Part shown: in pieces, positions 8,150 to 15,830 of the stretch
How the letters are laid out: every line of letters begins with the position of its first letter
Position numbering within the stretch: position 1 is the stretch's first letter
DNA from: a bacterium
Lineage (GTDB): Bacteria > Patescibacteriota > Microgenomatia > UBA1406 > GWC2-37-13
Assembly (NCBI GenBank): GCA_029573715.1
Contig: JAKQDR010000226.1
Coordinates: 1-64,000, forward strand
Length of the DNA stretch: 64,000 nt
Reading direction: 5' to 3'
Notes under the pieces: model-generated
What the model saw: only the letters and a program-made list of their open reading frames with translations
What the model was told of the DNA's origin: nothing
The model's database searches: none
Program-made: the position numbers and the translations under genes

Positions 8150-8763
8150 TACTTTCTGATTAAGCCGACCAGCTTTCCTTGAATACGGACATTAGTAGTA
8201 TAGATGGGTGACATATTGGAATTGGCCGGTTGAAGCTTGACCCTGGTTGCCTCTTTAAAATATCTTTTTAGAGTCGCCAGGCCGTTTTCCAAAAGGGCAA
8301 CCACAATTTCGCCGTTACGGGCATCCTCCTGTTCTTCGATAACGACAAAATCGCCTTCAAGTATTCCGTCTTCAATCATGGAATCGCCCTTGACCCGTAA
8401 AACATAGGAACGTTTTTTTCCGGAAACAATTTCCGGCGGGACATCCAAAGAGGCGTTGGGGTCAGTATAAGGTTCAATCGGTTTTCCGGCGGCAATAAAG
8501 CCCAAAACCGGAACACTGATAAAACCCTCGGTCAAATATTTTTTCGGCTCGTCCGTTAATTTAATTCCCCGGATATTTCCTTTGTATCTTTTCAAAAGAC
8601 CTTTTTTTTCCAAGACCGCCAAATGTTCATGAACCGTGGCCAGAGAGGAAACGCCCAGGGAATCGGCTATCTGTTTTAAAGTTGGCGAAACCGAGTATTT
8701 TTGGATATACTGACTGATATAATCCAAAATTTGTTTTTGCCTTTTATAAATAGTGATTGCCAT
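8146..8763 (-). CDS. lexA: SOS repressor LexA
   Basis: LexA represses DNA-damage genes and cleaves itself when activated by RecA. The 205-aa protein has an N-terminal winged helix (TLKQIADSLGVSSLATVHEHLAVLEKKG, about residues 25-55), a cleavage site FIAAG with the scissile Ala-Gly, the nucleophile Ser in GDSMIEDGI, and the general-base Lys in LATLKRY. The ORF track start at 8793 is too early: ATG 8763 begins MAITIYKRQ and follows a consensus promoter at leaderless spacing. The first codons lie opposite the promoter region of the exported transglutaminase gene. An intact SOS switch is not universal in CPR. Confidence 0.92.
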   Translation of the reverse strand: MAITIYKRQKQILDYISQYIQKYSVSPTLKQIADSLGVSSLATVHEHLAVLEKKGLLKRYKGNIRGIKLTDEPKKYLTEGFISVPVLGFIAAGKPIEPYTDPNASLDVPPEIVSGKKRSYVLRVKGDSMIEDGILEGDFVVIEEQEDARNGEIVVALLENGLATLKRYFKEATRVKLQPANSNMSPIYTTNVRIQGKLVGLIRKY

Positions 8764-8770
8764 TAAAAAA

Positions 8771-8800
8771 ATCATACCCGAAGAAAACCCCAACTGTCAA
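8771..8800 (-). promoter_or_regulatory. lexA promoter
   Basis: On the minus strand TTGACA (8800-8795) and TATGAT (8776-8771) are separated by 18 nt. The -10 ends 7 nt before ATG 8763, so the mRNA should be nearly leaderless. I see no clear LexA operator palindrome, although this is where one would be expected. Confidence 0.75.
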
Positions 8801-8821
8801 GGGGTAATTTACCGATATTTT

Positions 8822-10714
8822 TTGAAGATTGCCTTTTTTATATCTTTCGTTTTTGCTTTTCTTTTTCCTTCAAAGGTTTTTGCCGAAGAAAATTTTAAAA
8901 CCTATCAAAAAATTAAATACAAACTTTTACCCGGTGGGAACGCTAAGGTTTCCCAAGAAATTTCGTTAATCAATTTGAAGCCTGATATTTATGTTTCCGA
9001 ATATACAATTTCCTATTCCGGCGGCCAAATTATCAATGTCAACGCCTGGGATAAAATCGGCGAGCTGAAATATAACCTTGACAACCAAAACAGCGTTTCA
9101 ACCGTTAAATTAACTTTTAATGAAAAAGTTGTCGGTATCAATCAGGCTTTGTCTTTTATCGTCAATTATGAAATCCCCAAATTTTCCGAGAAAGAAGGGA
9201 ACGTTTGGAGAATTTATTTGCCGAAAATTGACGCCAGTAATATACCCGAAGAATACAATTTGGAGGTCAATGTCCCCACGTCGTTTGGGCCCTTGGCTTT
9301 TTCTTCTCCTTATCCGCAAAAAACCGAAGATTTAGTTTACTCCAAGAACTATTTTTTTGGGAAAAAAGAATTGCTTAGAAACGGCGCTTTAATGGAGTTT
9401 GGCGTTTCCCAAACATACGAATTTGAATTATCTTATCAATTGGCGAACAATGATGATTTTTCTGTTCTTAAAGAAATCGCCCTTCCTCCGGATACCAATT
9501 ACCAATCGATCAGCTATCTTTCTGTTGATCCCAATCCCAACAATGTCAGGCGCGACCAAGACGGCAATTGGCTGGCCGAATACCAGATTCCTTCCCGTTC
9601 GGTTTTAAATATCGTGGCCAAGGGCCGGGTAAAAATATTCCCTTATCCGATCAATATTTTGCCCAAATTTGATTTCAATTTTCAGGATTATTTAGTTGAA
9701 TTGCCTTATTGGGAAATTTCCAATCAAAAACTAAAGGAATCTGCCTCCGTCCTAAAATCAAGCCGGGAAATTTATCAATTCGTTATCGATAATCTTGAAT
9801 ATAATTACGACGGCATACAGGAAAACAGAAAAAGAAAAGGAGCCCTCTCGGCCCTGGAAACGCCCCTGGATAGCCTTTGTTCGGAATTTACCGATTTGTT
9901 TGTCGCTCTTTCGAGAATTAAGGGAATTCCCGCCCGGGAGATTGAGGGGTATGCCTTTACCGACAATCCGAAATTAAGACCGCTTAGTCTTGTTCAGGAT
10001 ATTTTGCATTCTTGGCCTGAATATTTTGATTCTGAAAATAATTCCTGGAAAATGATTGATCCGACCTGGGGAAAAACTTCAGGTGGTTTTGATTATTTTC
10101 AGAATTTTGACATGTCCCATTTTACTTTTGCCATTCATGGTCTTTCCAGCCAATATCCGTATCCGGCCGGCTCATATCATTTGCCCAACAATAAAAATAA
10201 AAACATTTTTGTTAAATTAAGCGGTGAAACAAGCGAAGGCCAAGCTATTGAGGCAAAGGAAAGCCGAATACAGGCTTCTTTGGAAATAAGTCCTTTTCAA
10301 ATTTTGTCCAAAAAAACCGACGGTTATTTGGTTTTAAAAAATAACGGGCCCGCTGCCGTTTACAATCTTAATTTAGCTATAAGCCAGAAAGAAAAAAAAG
10401 AAAATTCAGAGCTTTCAATTGATCTGGAGAAAAACAATCTTACTCATCTTCTTCCGTTCGCGACGGAAAGAATTAAATTTACCGCTACCAATCAAAGACC
10501 TTTCTTTAAGGAAATTAATAACAACTTTCTTGTTTATGTGAACAATGATCCCCATGAAGTTAATTTCCGGGTAAAATTCTTAAACGAAAAAACAATTTTG
10601 ATCATTGGTTTATTTTTAATTATCATTTCCGTGATCATTGTCTTCTTTCTGCTTTATTTATTAAGAAAGTTGTTGAGGAAGAGAAATAAAAACGATTTTT
10701 ATGATAATATTTAA
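8822..10714 (+). CDS. Exported transglutaminase-like protein, membrane anchored
   Basis: This protein of about 630 aa starts at TTG 8822 just before a signal peptide (LKIAFFISFVFAFLFPSKVFAEE) and ends with a transmembrane helix followed by a basic tail (LLRKLLRKRNK). A transglutaminase core is seen near the middle: catalytic Cys in DSLCSEFTDLFVALSRIKGIPAREI, His in LHSWPEYF, Asp in MIDPTWG. The N-terminal half is beta-rich, as in related CPR surface proteins. It probably acts outside the membrane as a cysteine protease or protein cross-linking enzyme. The ORF track start (8753) would place 23 residues ahead of the signal peptide and overlaps lexA, so the TTG is preferred. Confidence 0.8.
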   Translation: MKIAFFISFVFAFLFPSKVFAEENFKTYQKIKYKLLPGGNAKVSQEISLINLKPDIYVSEYTISYSGGQIINVNAWDKIGELKYNLDNQNSVSTVKLTFNEKVVGINQALSFIVNYEIPKFSEKEGNVWRIYLPKIDASNIPEEYNLEVNVPTSFGPLAFSSPYPQKTEDLVYSKNYFFGKKELLRNGALMEFGVSQTYEFELSYQLANNDDFSVLKEIALPPDTNYQSISYLSVDPNPNNVRRDQDGNWLAEYQIPSRSVLNIVAKGRVKIFPYPINILPKFDFNFQDYLVELPYWEISNQKLKESASVLKSSREIYQFVIDNLEYNYDGIQENRKRKGALSALETPLDSLCSEFTDLFVALSRIKGIPAREIEGYAFTDNPKLRPLSLVQDILHSWPEYFDSENNSWKMIDPTWGKTSGGFDYFQNFDMSHFTFAIHGLSSQYPYPAGSYHLPNNKNKNIFVKLSGETSEGQAIEAKESRIQASLEISPFQILSKKTDGYLVLKNNGPAAVYNLNLAISQKEKKENSELSIDLEKNNLTHLLPFATERIKFTATNQRPFFKEINNNFLVYVNNDPHEVNFRVKFLNEKTILIIGLFLIIISVIIVFFLLYLLRKLLRKRNKNDFYDNI

Positions 10715-10716
10715 TT

Positions 10717-11118
10717 ATGAAGAGAATAATCAGGAATATCTTGGTAAACTGTTTTTGTTTTTGGCTCATTTCTTTAATCATTCCCGCCATTGATTATTCC
10801 CGTAATTTTGTGGTTTTATTTTATGCTTCGTTAACTTTGTCTTTGGTCAATTTTTTAGTTAAACCTCTTTTAAACATTCTTTTTTTGCCTTTAAATTTAA
10901 TTACCCTGGGAACTTTTAGATGGGTTACTAACATCATTGTTTTATATCTGGTAACCGTTCTTATTCCCGAGTTTTCTATTACTCCGTTTCATTTTGCCGG
11001 ATATTCTTCCAGCGGCTTTATTTTGCCGCCTCTTTATTTCAATCTCATTTTTACTTATCTGCTGATTGCTTTTCTTTTTTCTGTGATTTCTGATATCATA
11101 TACTCACTTTTTAAATAG
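10717..11118 (+). CDS. 4-TM holin-like membrane protein
   Basis: This 133-aa protein has four hydrophobic segments. The diagnostic second and third helices read KPLLNILFLPLNLITLGTF and a following long helix, the pattern of the mycobacterial 4-TM phage holin superfamily IV, which is widespread in bacteria without prophages. Function is unknown; membrane permeability or a structural role has been proposed for relatives. It starts 2 nt after the transglutaminase gene. A second family member lies at 37808, so both halves of the window carry one. Confidence 0.78.
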   Translation: MKRIIRNILVNCFCFWLISLIIPAIDYSRNFVVLFYASLTLSLVNFLVKPLLNILFLPLNLITLGTFRWVTNIIVLYLVTVLIPEFSITPFHFAGYSSSGFILPPLYFNLIFTYLLIAFLFSVISDIIYSLFK

Positions 11119-11134
11119 CTTGAGGCTGATAGCG

Positions 11135-11350
11135 ATGAAGAACTTAATGACAATCGTCCAAATTATTCTGTCCTTACTTCTGATTGTTCTGGTCATTTTG
11201 CAACCGAAAGGAACAGGATTGGGCAAGTCTTTCGGCGGCCAAAGCAATTTTTTAAAAAGAAGAGGGATTGACCAGGCGTTTTTCAGATTAACCATTATCA
11301 TTGCCGTTCTTTTTTTGATCTCCTCTTTGGCCCAGACCCTGTTTTTTTAG
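11135..11350 (+). CDS. secG: Protein translocase subunit SecG
   Basis: SecG is the small non-essential subunit of the SecYEG channel. The 71-aa protein has the hallmark order of a first helix, the cytosolic loop QPKGTGLGKSFGG, and a second helix ending FLISSLAQTLFF. The ORF track begins at TTG 11120, but ATG 11135 with GAGG about 8 nt upstream gives the usual short N-terminus. It sits in a tight run of membrane and export genes. Confidence 0.88.
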   Translation: MKNLMTIVQIILSLLLIVLVILQPKGTGLGKSFGGQSNFLKRRGIDQAFFRLTIIIAVLFLISSLAQTLFF

Positions 11351-11356
11351 CCTTAA

Positions 11357-12694
11357 ATGCAATTTTTTAAAAAAATAAGGTTCTTTTTCCGGCTTAGCTC
11401 CGCCTTTCTCAAGAAAAGGTTTTTAATTATTTTTGCGGGAATTTTAATCGGAATTTCGTTTTATTTTTTTCTTTCCTATATTTTTCAAAAATACAATTTA
11501 TTCCGCAAAACGGAAAAGATCGGTTTAGTTGGAAAATATTCGCTAGAAGATATTCCCGAAGAAATTTTACAGTATATCAGCTTTGGCTTGACGGAAATTA
11601 CTTCTGAAGGCGAAGTTGTTCCCAAGCTTTGTGATCGTTGGGAAATATCCTCAGATGAAAAAATCTATTCTTTCTATTTTGGTAAGAAGAAGTATTTCTG
11701 GCATGACGGGATGGAATTTAACGCTAACGATATCAACTACAACTTTAAGGACGCCAAAGTTATGCCTATAGATTCCTATCTTTTAAAAATTGTTTTAAAC
11801 GAGCCCTTTTCTCCTCTTCTTTCGGTTTTATCACAACCAATTTTTAAGAAAGGCCTTATCGGATTAGGTGATTATCGGATCGACAAAGTCGAAACTTCCG
11901 GAAAAACCTTAAAATCTATTCTTCTTAAGCCTAAAACCAGAAGCAGCCCGCTGCTAAATCTTCATTTTAAGTTTTATACAAACGAATCCTATCTGAAAAC
12001 TGCTTTTGCTTTGGGAGAGATAAATATCATTAAAGAAATTGAAAATCCACAATATTTTACTGATATAAATAACCTTAAAATTGATAATATTCCCAAAAAC
12101 GACCGCTATCTGGCCTTATTTTTTAATACTGCCAAAGATCCCTCTTCAGATAAAAATTTTCGCCAAGCGATTGCCTATGCTCTCTCTAAATTTCCCGATC
12201 AAAAAAGAGCGATTTCGCCGATTTCTCCTTCATCAATTTATTTTAACCCGGGTGTAAAAAAATACGAAATGGATTTGGCCAAATCAAAATTGTTATTGGA
12301 GAAGGTTAAAATTGAAAAAGAGAGAGTTTTTTCTATTTATTCCTTTCCTTCCTTGGAAGAACAGGCAAAAACTATTCAGGAAGAATTGAATAAAATTGGT
12401 TTAAAAACTGAGATTAAATATTCTTCTTTGCCTCAAGAAGAATATGATTTTTTTCTGGCAATCGAGACAATCCCCCTGGACCCAGACCAATATTCTTATT
12501 GGCACACCGGACAAACACGCAATATTACCCGTTTTTCCAACCCGAGAATTGATAAATTACTTGAAGACGGAAGAAAAACCCTCACAACAGAAGAGAGAAA
12601 GAAAATTTATTTTGATTTTCAAAGATTTTTGGCTGAAGAAACTCCGGCCGTCTTTCTTTACTATCCAATCTATTCTTCAATAGAAAGAAAATAA
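11357..12694 (+). CDS. Membrane-anchored family 5 extracellular solute-binding protein
   Basis: This 445-aa protein has an N-terminal membrane helix after a basic stretch (about residues 20-42) and lacks a lipobox. It carries the peptide/oligopeptide-binding fold typical of family 5: an early WEISSDEKIYSFYF segment followed by FWHDGMEFNANDINYNFKD, then FRQAIAYALSK and the C-terminal SYWHTGQ and FQRFLAEETPAVFLYYP patterns. It would capture peptides or similar solutes outside the cell. No ABC permease or ATPase genes are nearby, so its partner is elsewhere or it has another role. It begins 6 nt after secG. Confidence 0.82.
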   Translation: MQFFKKIRFFFRLSSAFLKKRFLIIFAGILIGISFYFFLSYIFQKYNLFRKTEKIGLVGKYSLEDIPEEILQYISFGLTEITSEGEVVPKLCDRWEISSDEKIYSFYFGKKKYFWHDGMEFNANDINYNFKDAKVMPIDSYLLKIVLNEPFSPLLSVLSQPIFKKGLIGLGDYRIDKVETSGKTLKSILLKPKTRSSPLLNLHFKFYTNESYLKTAFALGEINIIKEIENPQYFTDINNLKIDNIPKNDRYLALFFNTAKDPSSDKNFRQAIAYALSKFPDQKRAISPISPSSIYFNPGVKKYEMDLAKSKLLLEKVKIEKERVFSIYSFPSLEEQAKTIQEELNKIGLKTEIKYSSLPQEEYDFFLAIETIPLDPDQYSYWHTGQTRNITRFSNPRIDKLLEDGRKTLTTEERKKIYFDFQRFLAEETPAVFLYYPIYSSIERK

Positions 12695-12698
12695 TTTG

Positions 12699-12770
12699 AG
12701 CGGAAGACGGGAATTGAACCCGCCGCCTTCTCCTTGGCAAGGAGACGTTCTACCGATGAACTACTTCCGC
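12699..12770 (-). tRNA. tRNA-Gly (anticodon GCC)
   Basis: Minus-strand acceptor GCGGAAG pairs with CTTCCGC, discriminator T73. The anticodon arm TCTCC-TTGCCAA-GGAGA gives GCC, and the T arm reads GCGGGTTCAATTCCCGT. It is the first of a row of tRNA genes. Confidence 0.94.
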
Positions 12771-12841
12771 ATCTAGAAAAATCCTTCAAATTCTCGAAAC
12801 AATTCTTTAATTATTGACTCGCCCTGAGCGAAACCGAAAAG

Positions 12842-12914
12842 TGCCGGGACCCAGAGTTGCACTGAGATCTCATGTTTTTCAGACACGCGCCGTGACTACC
12901 TTGGCTATCCCGGC
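12842..12914 (-). tRNA. tRNA-Phe (anticodon GAA) with an unusual T loop
   Basis: Minus-strand acceptor GCCGGGA pairs perfectly with TCCCGGC, with A73. The D arm is GCC...GGC with GG in the loop, and the anticodon arm CGTGT-CTGAAAA-ACATG gives GAA. The T arm pairs as CTCAG/CTGGG, but its loop is TGCAACT: position 55 is G where almost all tRNAs have T (pseudouridine). Everything else is canonical over 73 nt, so I call it a tRNA gene, though standard scanners may score it poorly. Confidence 0.82.
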
Positions 12915-13003
12915 CTAAAGCAAATTGTAACATTGCCCACAAAACGATTCAAGAGTGATTTAGCTCTTGATTTACCTTCACTTTTGGAGATATATTATCC
13001 TTT

Positions 13004-13414
13004 ATGGATTCAACAAGCGCCAACGATTATTTAAATTTGGAAAATCAAATCAAAACCTTAATTGACCAGATTGATACCCTAAAGGAAGAAATTAAGAATC
13101 AAAAGCAAATGTATGACGATAGCTTCCAAAACGACACGACCTTTAAAGAACATGACGAGAAAGTCAAGGAAGCTTCCAAAATCCGCCAAGCGACAAAAGC
13201 GCAAATTTTGAAGCAGGGGAATGTCGCGGAAATTTCCGAGAAGATTGCCGATAGTAAAACTGATCTTAAAGGAATGCAAAATACTCTTTCCGAACTTTTA
13301 ATTCAATACCAAAAAGAATCAGGCGCTACTCAAATTGAAAGTAATAAAGGAGAAATTTTAAGATTGGTCAATTCGGTAAAATTAGTAAAAGAGTCTTCTG
13401 GTCCTCAGGAATAA
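13004..13414 (+). CDS. Coiled-coil protein of unknown function
   Basis: This 136-aa soluble, highly charged protein has heptad-like repeats over most of its length (LENQIKTLIDQIDTLKEEI and following). There is no signal peptide, membrane segment or recognisable catalytic motif. A TATTAT box ends 5 nt before the ATG, suggesting a near-leaderless message. It stands alone between tRNA genes, all transcribed from the other strand nearby. Function cannot be inferred. Confidence 0.72.
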   Translation: MDSTSANDYLNLENQIKTLIDQIDTLKEEIKNQKQMYDDSFQNDTTFKEHDEKVKEASKIRQATKAQILKQGNVAEISEKIADSKTDLKGMQNTLSELLIQYQKESGATQIESNKGEILRLVNSVKLVKESSGPQE

Positions 13415-13436
13415 TTCCACTTTTTAATCGTAACTG

Positions 13437-13508
13437 TGAGCCCGGAGGGGATTGAACCCCCGGCCTTTCGGATGTAAGCCGAACGCTCTACCACTGAGCT
13501 ACGAGCTC
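13437..13508 (-). tRNA. tRNA-Val (anticodon TAC)
   Basis: Acceptor GAGCTCG pairs with CGGGCTC (one wobble), A73. The anticodon arm TTCGG-CTTACAT-CCGAA gives TAC. The T loop (TTCAATC) is standard. Confidence 0.95.
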
Positions 13509-13520
13509 AACAAAAATGTG

Positions 13521-13604
13521 TGCGGACGAGAGGACTCGAACCTCCAAGGTTTTAAGGCCACATGCTCCTTAGGCATGCGCGTCTACCAATTTCGCCACGT
13601 CCGC
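13521..13604 (-). tRNA. tRNA-Leu (anticodon AAG)
   Basis: Acceptor GCGGACG pairs with CGTCCGC, A73. It has the long variable arm expected of class II tRNA-Leu. The anticodon arm CATGC-CTAAGGA-GCATG places AAG at 34-36 with G37, as in other CUN leucine tRNAs. A34 is rare in bacteria outside tRNA-Arg(ACG) and would be expected to be deaminated to inosine. Confidence 0.9.
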
Positions 13605-13646
13605 AAAATAAATAACTTTTAATCCCTGCACTTTAAGACCAAAGAG

Positions 13647-13728
13647 TGCCGAAGGTGGGATTTGAACCCACAATCCTTTCGGAACACGGCCCTGAACCGT
13701 GCGCGTCTACCAATTTCGCCACTTCGGC
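13647..13728 (-). tRNA. tRNA-Leu (anticodon CAG)
   Basis: Acceptor GCCGAAG pairs with CTTCGGC, A73. The anticodon arm CACGG-TTCAGGG-CCGTG gives CAG, and there is a long variable arm. The D-arm region (TGGCGAAATTGGTAGACGCG) is the same as in the neighbouring Leu-AAG gene, suggesting a shared origin. Confidence 0.95.
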
Positions 13729-13758
13729 AAAATTTCAAAGAACAAGAGCTTGCGCTAA

Positions 13759-13809
13759 ATTATACCAAAGAACAGCCAGCTTTAAAACAGAAGATGATAT
13801 TGATATAAT
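13759..13809. promoter_or_regulatory. Divergent promoters between tRNA-Leu and tRNA-Gln
   Basis: A minus-strand TATAAT (13764-13759) faces the tRNA-Leu genes and a plus-strand TATAAT (13804-13809) precedes tRNA-Gln by 9 nt. The palindromic TTTAAA at 13781-13786 lies 16 and 17 nt from the two -10 boxes, so it could act as the -35 for either direction. Simultaneous use would then be exclusive. Confidence 0.55.
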
Positions 13810-13818
13810 CTCATTGAA

Positions 13819-13889
13819 TGGGGGATCGTCTAATGGTAGGACAACAGACTTTGGATCTGTTTATCTTGGTTCGAATCCAAGTCTCCCAG
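13819..13889 (+). tRNA. tRNA-Gln (anticodon TTG)
   Basis: Acceptor TGGGGGA pairs with TCTCCCA, discriminator G73 as expected for Gln. The anticodon arm ACAGA-CTTTGGA-TCTGT gives TTG. The T loop TTCGAAT is standard. Confidence 0.95.
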
Positions 13890-13964
13890 CAAAAAGCGCT
13901 TTAATTATTAGACTTTTATAATTCACATAATGCTTATCATTAAGTAATTTGCTTGAATTGTAAG

Positions 13965-15527
13965 ATGAATACAAAAATATTTTTCGTTGCCGGACTAATT
14001 GTGTTATCAGTTATGGCTGTTTTTTTGTGGTTTAGAACATCAGATCGATTCGAACAGCAAGTTCTTGGATCGACTTACGATGTTTCAAAAGAGTACCTTT
14101 CTCTGCGATACCGAACAGATATGCTTTTAGTAAACGCAGAAGAATACGGTGATTATACGACTTGGGATGATGCAATGACGGCCTTAATTCAGGATTGGGA
14201 AAGCTTAAACCAAAAAGTACAAAAATTGGAAGTGGATGCCTATAAACAATCAGAAAAGATTGCTATTAATTTTGAATTAGTCAAATCAGCTCAAGCCTAT
14301 ACCACCAAAGAAATAACTGATATTTATGACAAGGCCCCAAGATTTAAAGGAATTGCGACTTTAGCTAAACATTTAGGAGTGGATGCTAAAAGAGCTCAGT
14401 TAATTCTTAATCAAGCTCAGGATGAGACAACGGCAGAAGGTTGGAATGAGGCTGGAGACACCCTTCAAAAATTAGAAACTTCGGCAATAGTGATAAAAGA
14501 TGGTTGTAAAGTAGCGGGTTATGTGGGGGGAACGATTATCACTGCAGGGGCTGCTGGAGGATTTGCAGCTGCAGGAGCATTAACTCAGGTAACTACAGTG
14601 GTTGTGGGTGTGGATCTAGCATTAGAAGTAACTGAAGATTCCGCGCAAATCGCTTTTGGTGACAAAAATAAAGTTTCCTCTTTTGTTAAGGATATTAGAA
14701 CTGTTACTGAACCGGTTGCCAGTGTTTTAACGATAACAAATATTCCCAATAGTCTTGGAACCGCCTATGGCAAGTTCGAATCAGTTATGGTTGGATTGGA
14801 ACAATTTAGAGAATCAGCTCAAGAAGGAAAAGTTATTGGAATAGATTTGACTAATTTTGAATATCATCCGCCATTTCAAGTAATAAAACGAACAAAATAT
14901 CCAGGTGAGATATCGGCAGCGGAAATGGATAAAGCCGAAGTTGAAGAATGGTTACAAAGTCTTAATGTGAAAAAAGAGCCAGTGACTCAAGAAGAAATTG
15001 AAGAATTTTTGAAAAGTCCAGCTAAAGAAATGAAACAAGAAGGTGGTATTAAAGAAAATGATGGTGTTAAAGTAGAAACAAAGTCTAAGGAAGTTAAGAA
15101 TAAAAAGAAAGCAAGCAATAATGTAGACATTACTCAAAATCAGATTTATAAAATAATTAATGTGAGTGGCTCCTCTTATATGATGGATGTATGTCTTTCG
15201 TCAACTTGTTGGGATGATTTGGATGCTAATCCAGCTGAAGATAGAGATTTGGGGGGAATTTATACCATGGGTAAGGTTTTTGCGAGTGGAGAAAGTCTCC
15301 GAAGTGGATTTCGTCCATCAGAAGTAAAAGCATCAGGTAAATTAAAGGAAATGTCAGCAAACAGTTATAAAATAACTATCTATTTAGCGATAGCGCCTTT
15401 TGAAGGACCAAGACACAAGACGATTGATTATGGAACTTGGGAAAATCATTCTGTAGAAATTAATGCAAAATATGGTGATGAGCCAGTGATTGAATGGGAC
15501 GGCAGCAGTTTAAAACAAGTAAAATAA
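13965..15527 (+). CDS. Exported protein of unknown function with a central hydrophobic segment
   Basis: This 520-aa protein starts at ATG 13965 (the ORF track's TTG 13953 is less likely) with a signal anchor, MNTKIFFVAGLIVLSVMAVFLWF. Residues of about 70-180 look helical. A glycine- and alanine-rich hydrophobic stretch (YVGGTIITAGAAGGFAAAGA) lies near residues 190-215 and may be a membrane hairpin. A lysine- and glutamate-rich linker of about 370-400 leads to a C-terminal beta-rich domain with a Cys pair (DVCLSSTCWDD). No family is recognised. It is the last complete gene before the sequence changes character. Confidence 0.8.
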   Translation: MNTKIFFVAGLIVLSVMAVFLWFRTSDRFEQQVLGSTYDVSKEYLSLRYRTDMLLVNAEEYGDYTTWDDAMTALIQDWESLNQKVQKLEVDAYKQSEKIAINFELVKSAQAYTTKEITDIYDKAPRFKGIATLAKHLGVDAKRAQLILNQAQDETTAEGWNEAGDTLQKLETSAIVIKDGCKVAGYVGGTIITAGAAGGFAAAGALTQVTTVVVGVDLALEVTEDSAQIAFGDKNKVSSFVKDIRTVTEPVASVLTITNIPNSLGTAYGKFESVMVGLEQFRESAQEGKVIGIDLTNFEYHPPFQVIKRTKYPGEISAAEMDKAEVEEWLQSLNVKKEPVTQEEIEEFLKSPAKEMKQEGGIKENDGVKVETKSKEVKNKKKASNNVDITQNQIYKIINVSGSSYMMDVCLSSTCWDDLDANPAEDRDLGGIYTMGKVFASGESLRSGFRPSEVKASGKLKEMSANSYKITIYLAIAPFEGPRHKTIDYGTWENHSVEINAKYGDEPVIEWDGSSLKQVK

Positions 15528-15546
15528 TTCTAACTTCTTAGATATA

Positions 15547-15705
15547 TTAATCTACTGCTTTGTTCTGAATTAGATAAACTCGTCCATGATTTTTGGATAA
15601 AGTAATATTGATTTTGTAACCTTCCTCAGTGTAGTTTAGATCGCGCTCCCAATCATTTTTGAAATCAGTATTTGTTTGAATGTATAACAATTGATCTGCG
15701 ATTTG
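15547..15705 (-). pseudogene. Truncated 3' end of an unidentified gene
   Basis: On the minus strand an open frame of 52 codons reads like real protein (ADQLLYIQTNTDFKNDWERD and onward) and ends at TAA 15549-15547. Upstream it runs straight into TAG at 15708-15706 with no start codon. It is too short for the ORF track. The preserved 3' end and lost 5' end suggest a gene cut by a rearrangement, or an assembly join, somewhere near 15.66-15.71 kb. Confidence 0.5.
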
Positions 15706-15818
15706 CTAATTTGTATGGACTGAAAGAGCTTAGAATAACATACTCAGCCAAGATCACTTTGTTATCGGGTAGAGGATGAGTGATGCTTACGGGCTGAGCA
15801 CAAGGGCAGGCAAAAGAG

Positions 15819-15824
15819 TATACT
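15819..15824 (+). promoter_or_regulatory. -10 box giving a leaderless start
   Basis: TATACT ends directly before ATG 15825 and 6 nt before ATG 15831. With initiation about 7 nt after the -10, the mRNA would begin at the second ATG, which is therefore chosen. The 15706-15818 stretch upstream shows no gene or structure I can name. Confidence 0.6.
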
Positions 15825-15830
15825 ATGCGC

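Noticed and set aside
12699-13889. tRNA cluster as an attachment site of an integrated element.
   Set aside because: No integrase gene in the window and no repeated tRNA 3' end found on the right-hand side.
13646-13921. 91-aa plus-strand ORF.
   Set aside because: Runs across tRNA-Leu and tRNA-Gln genes; no protein-like pattern.
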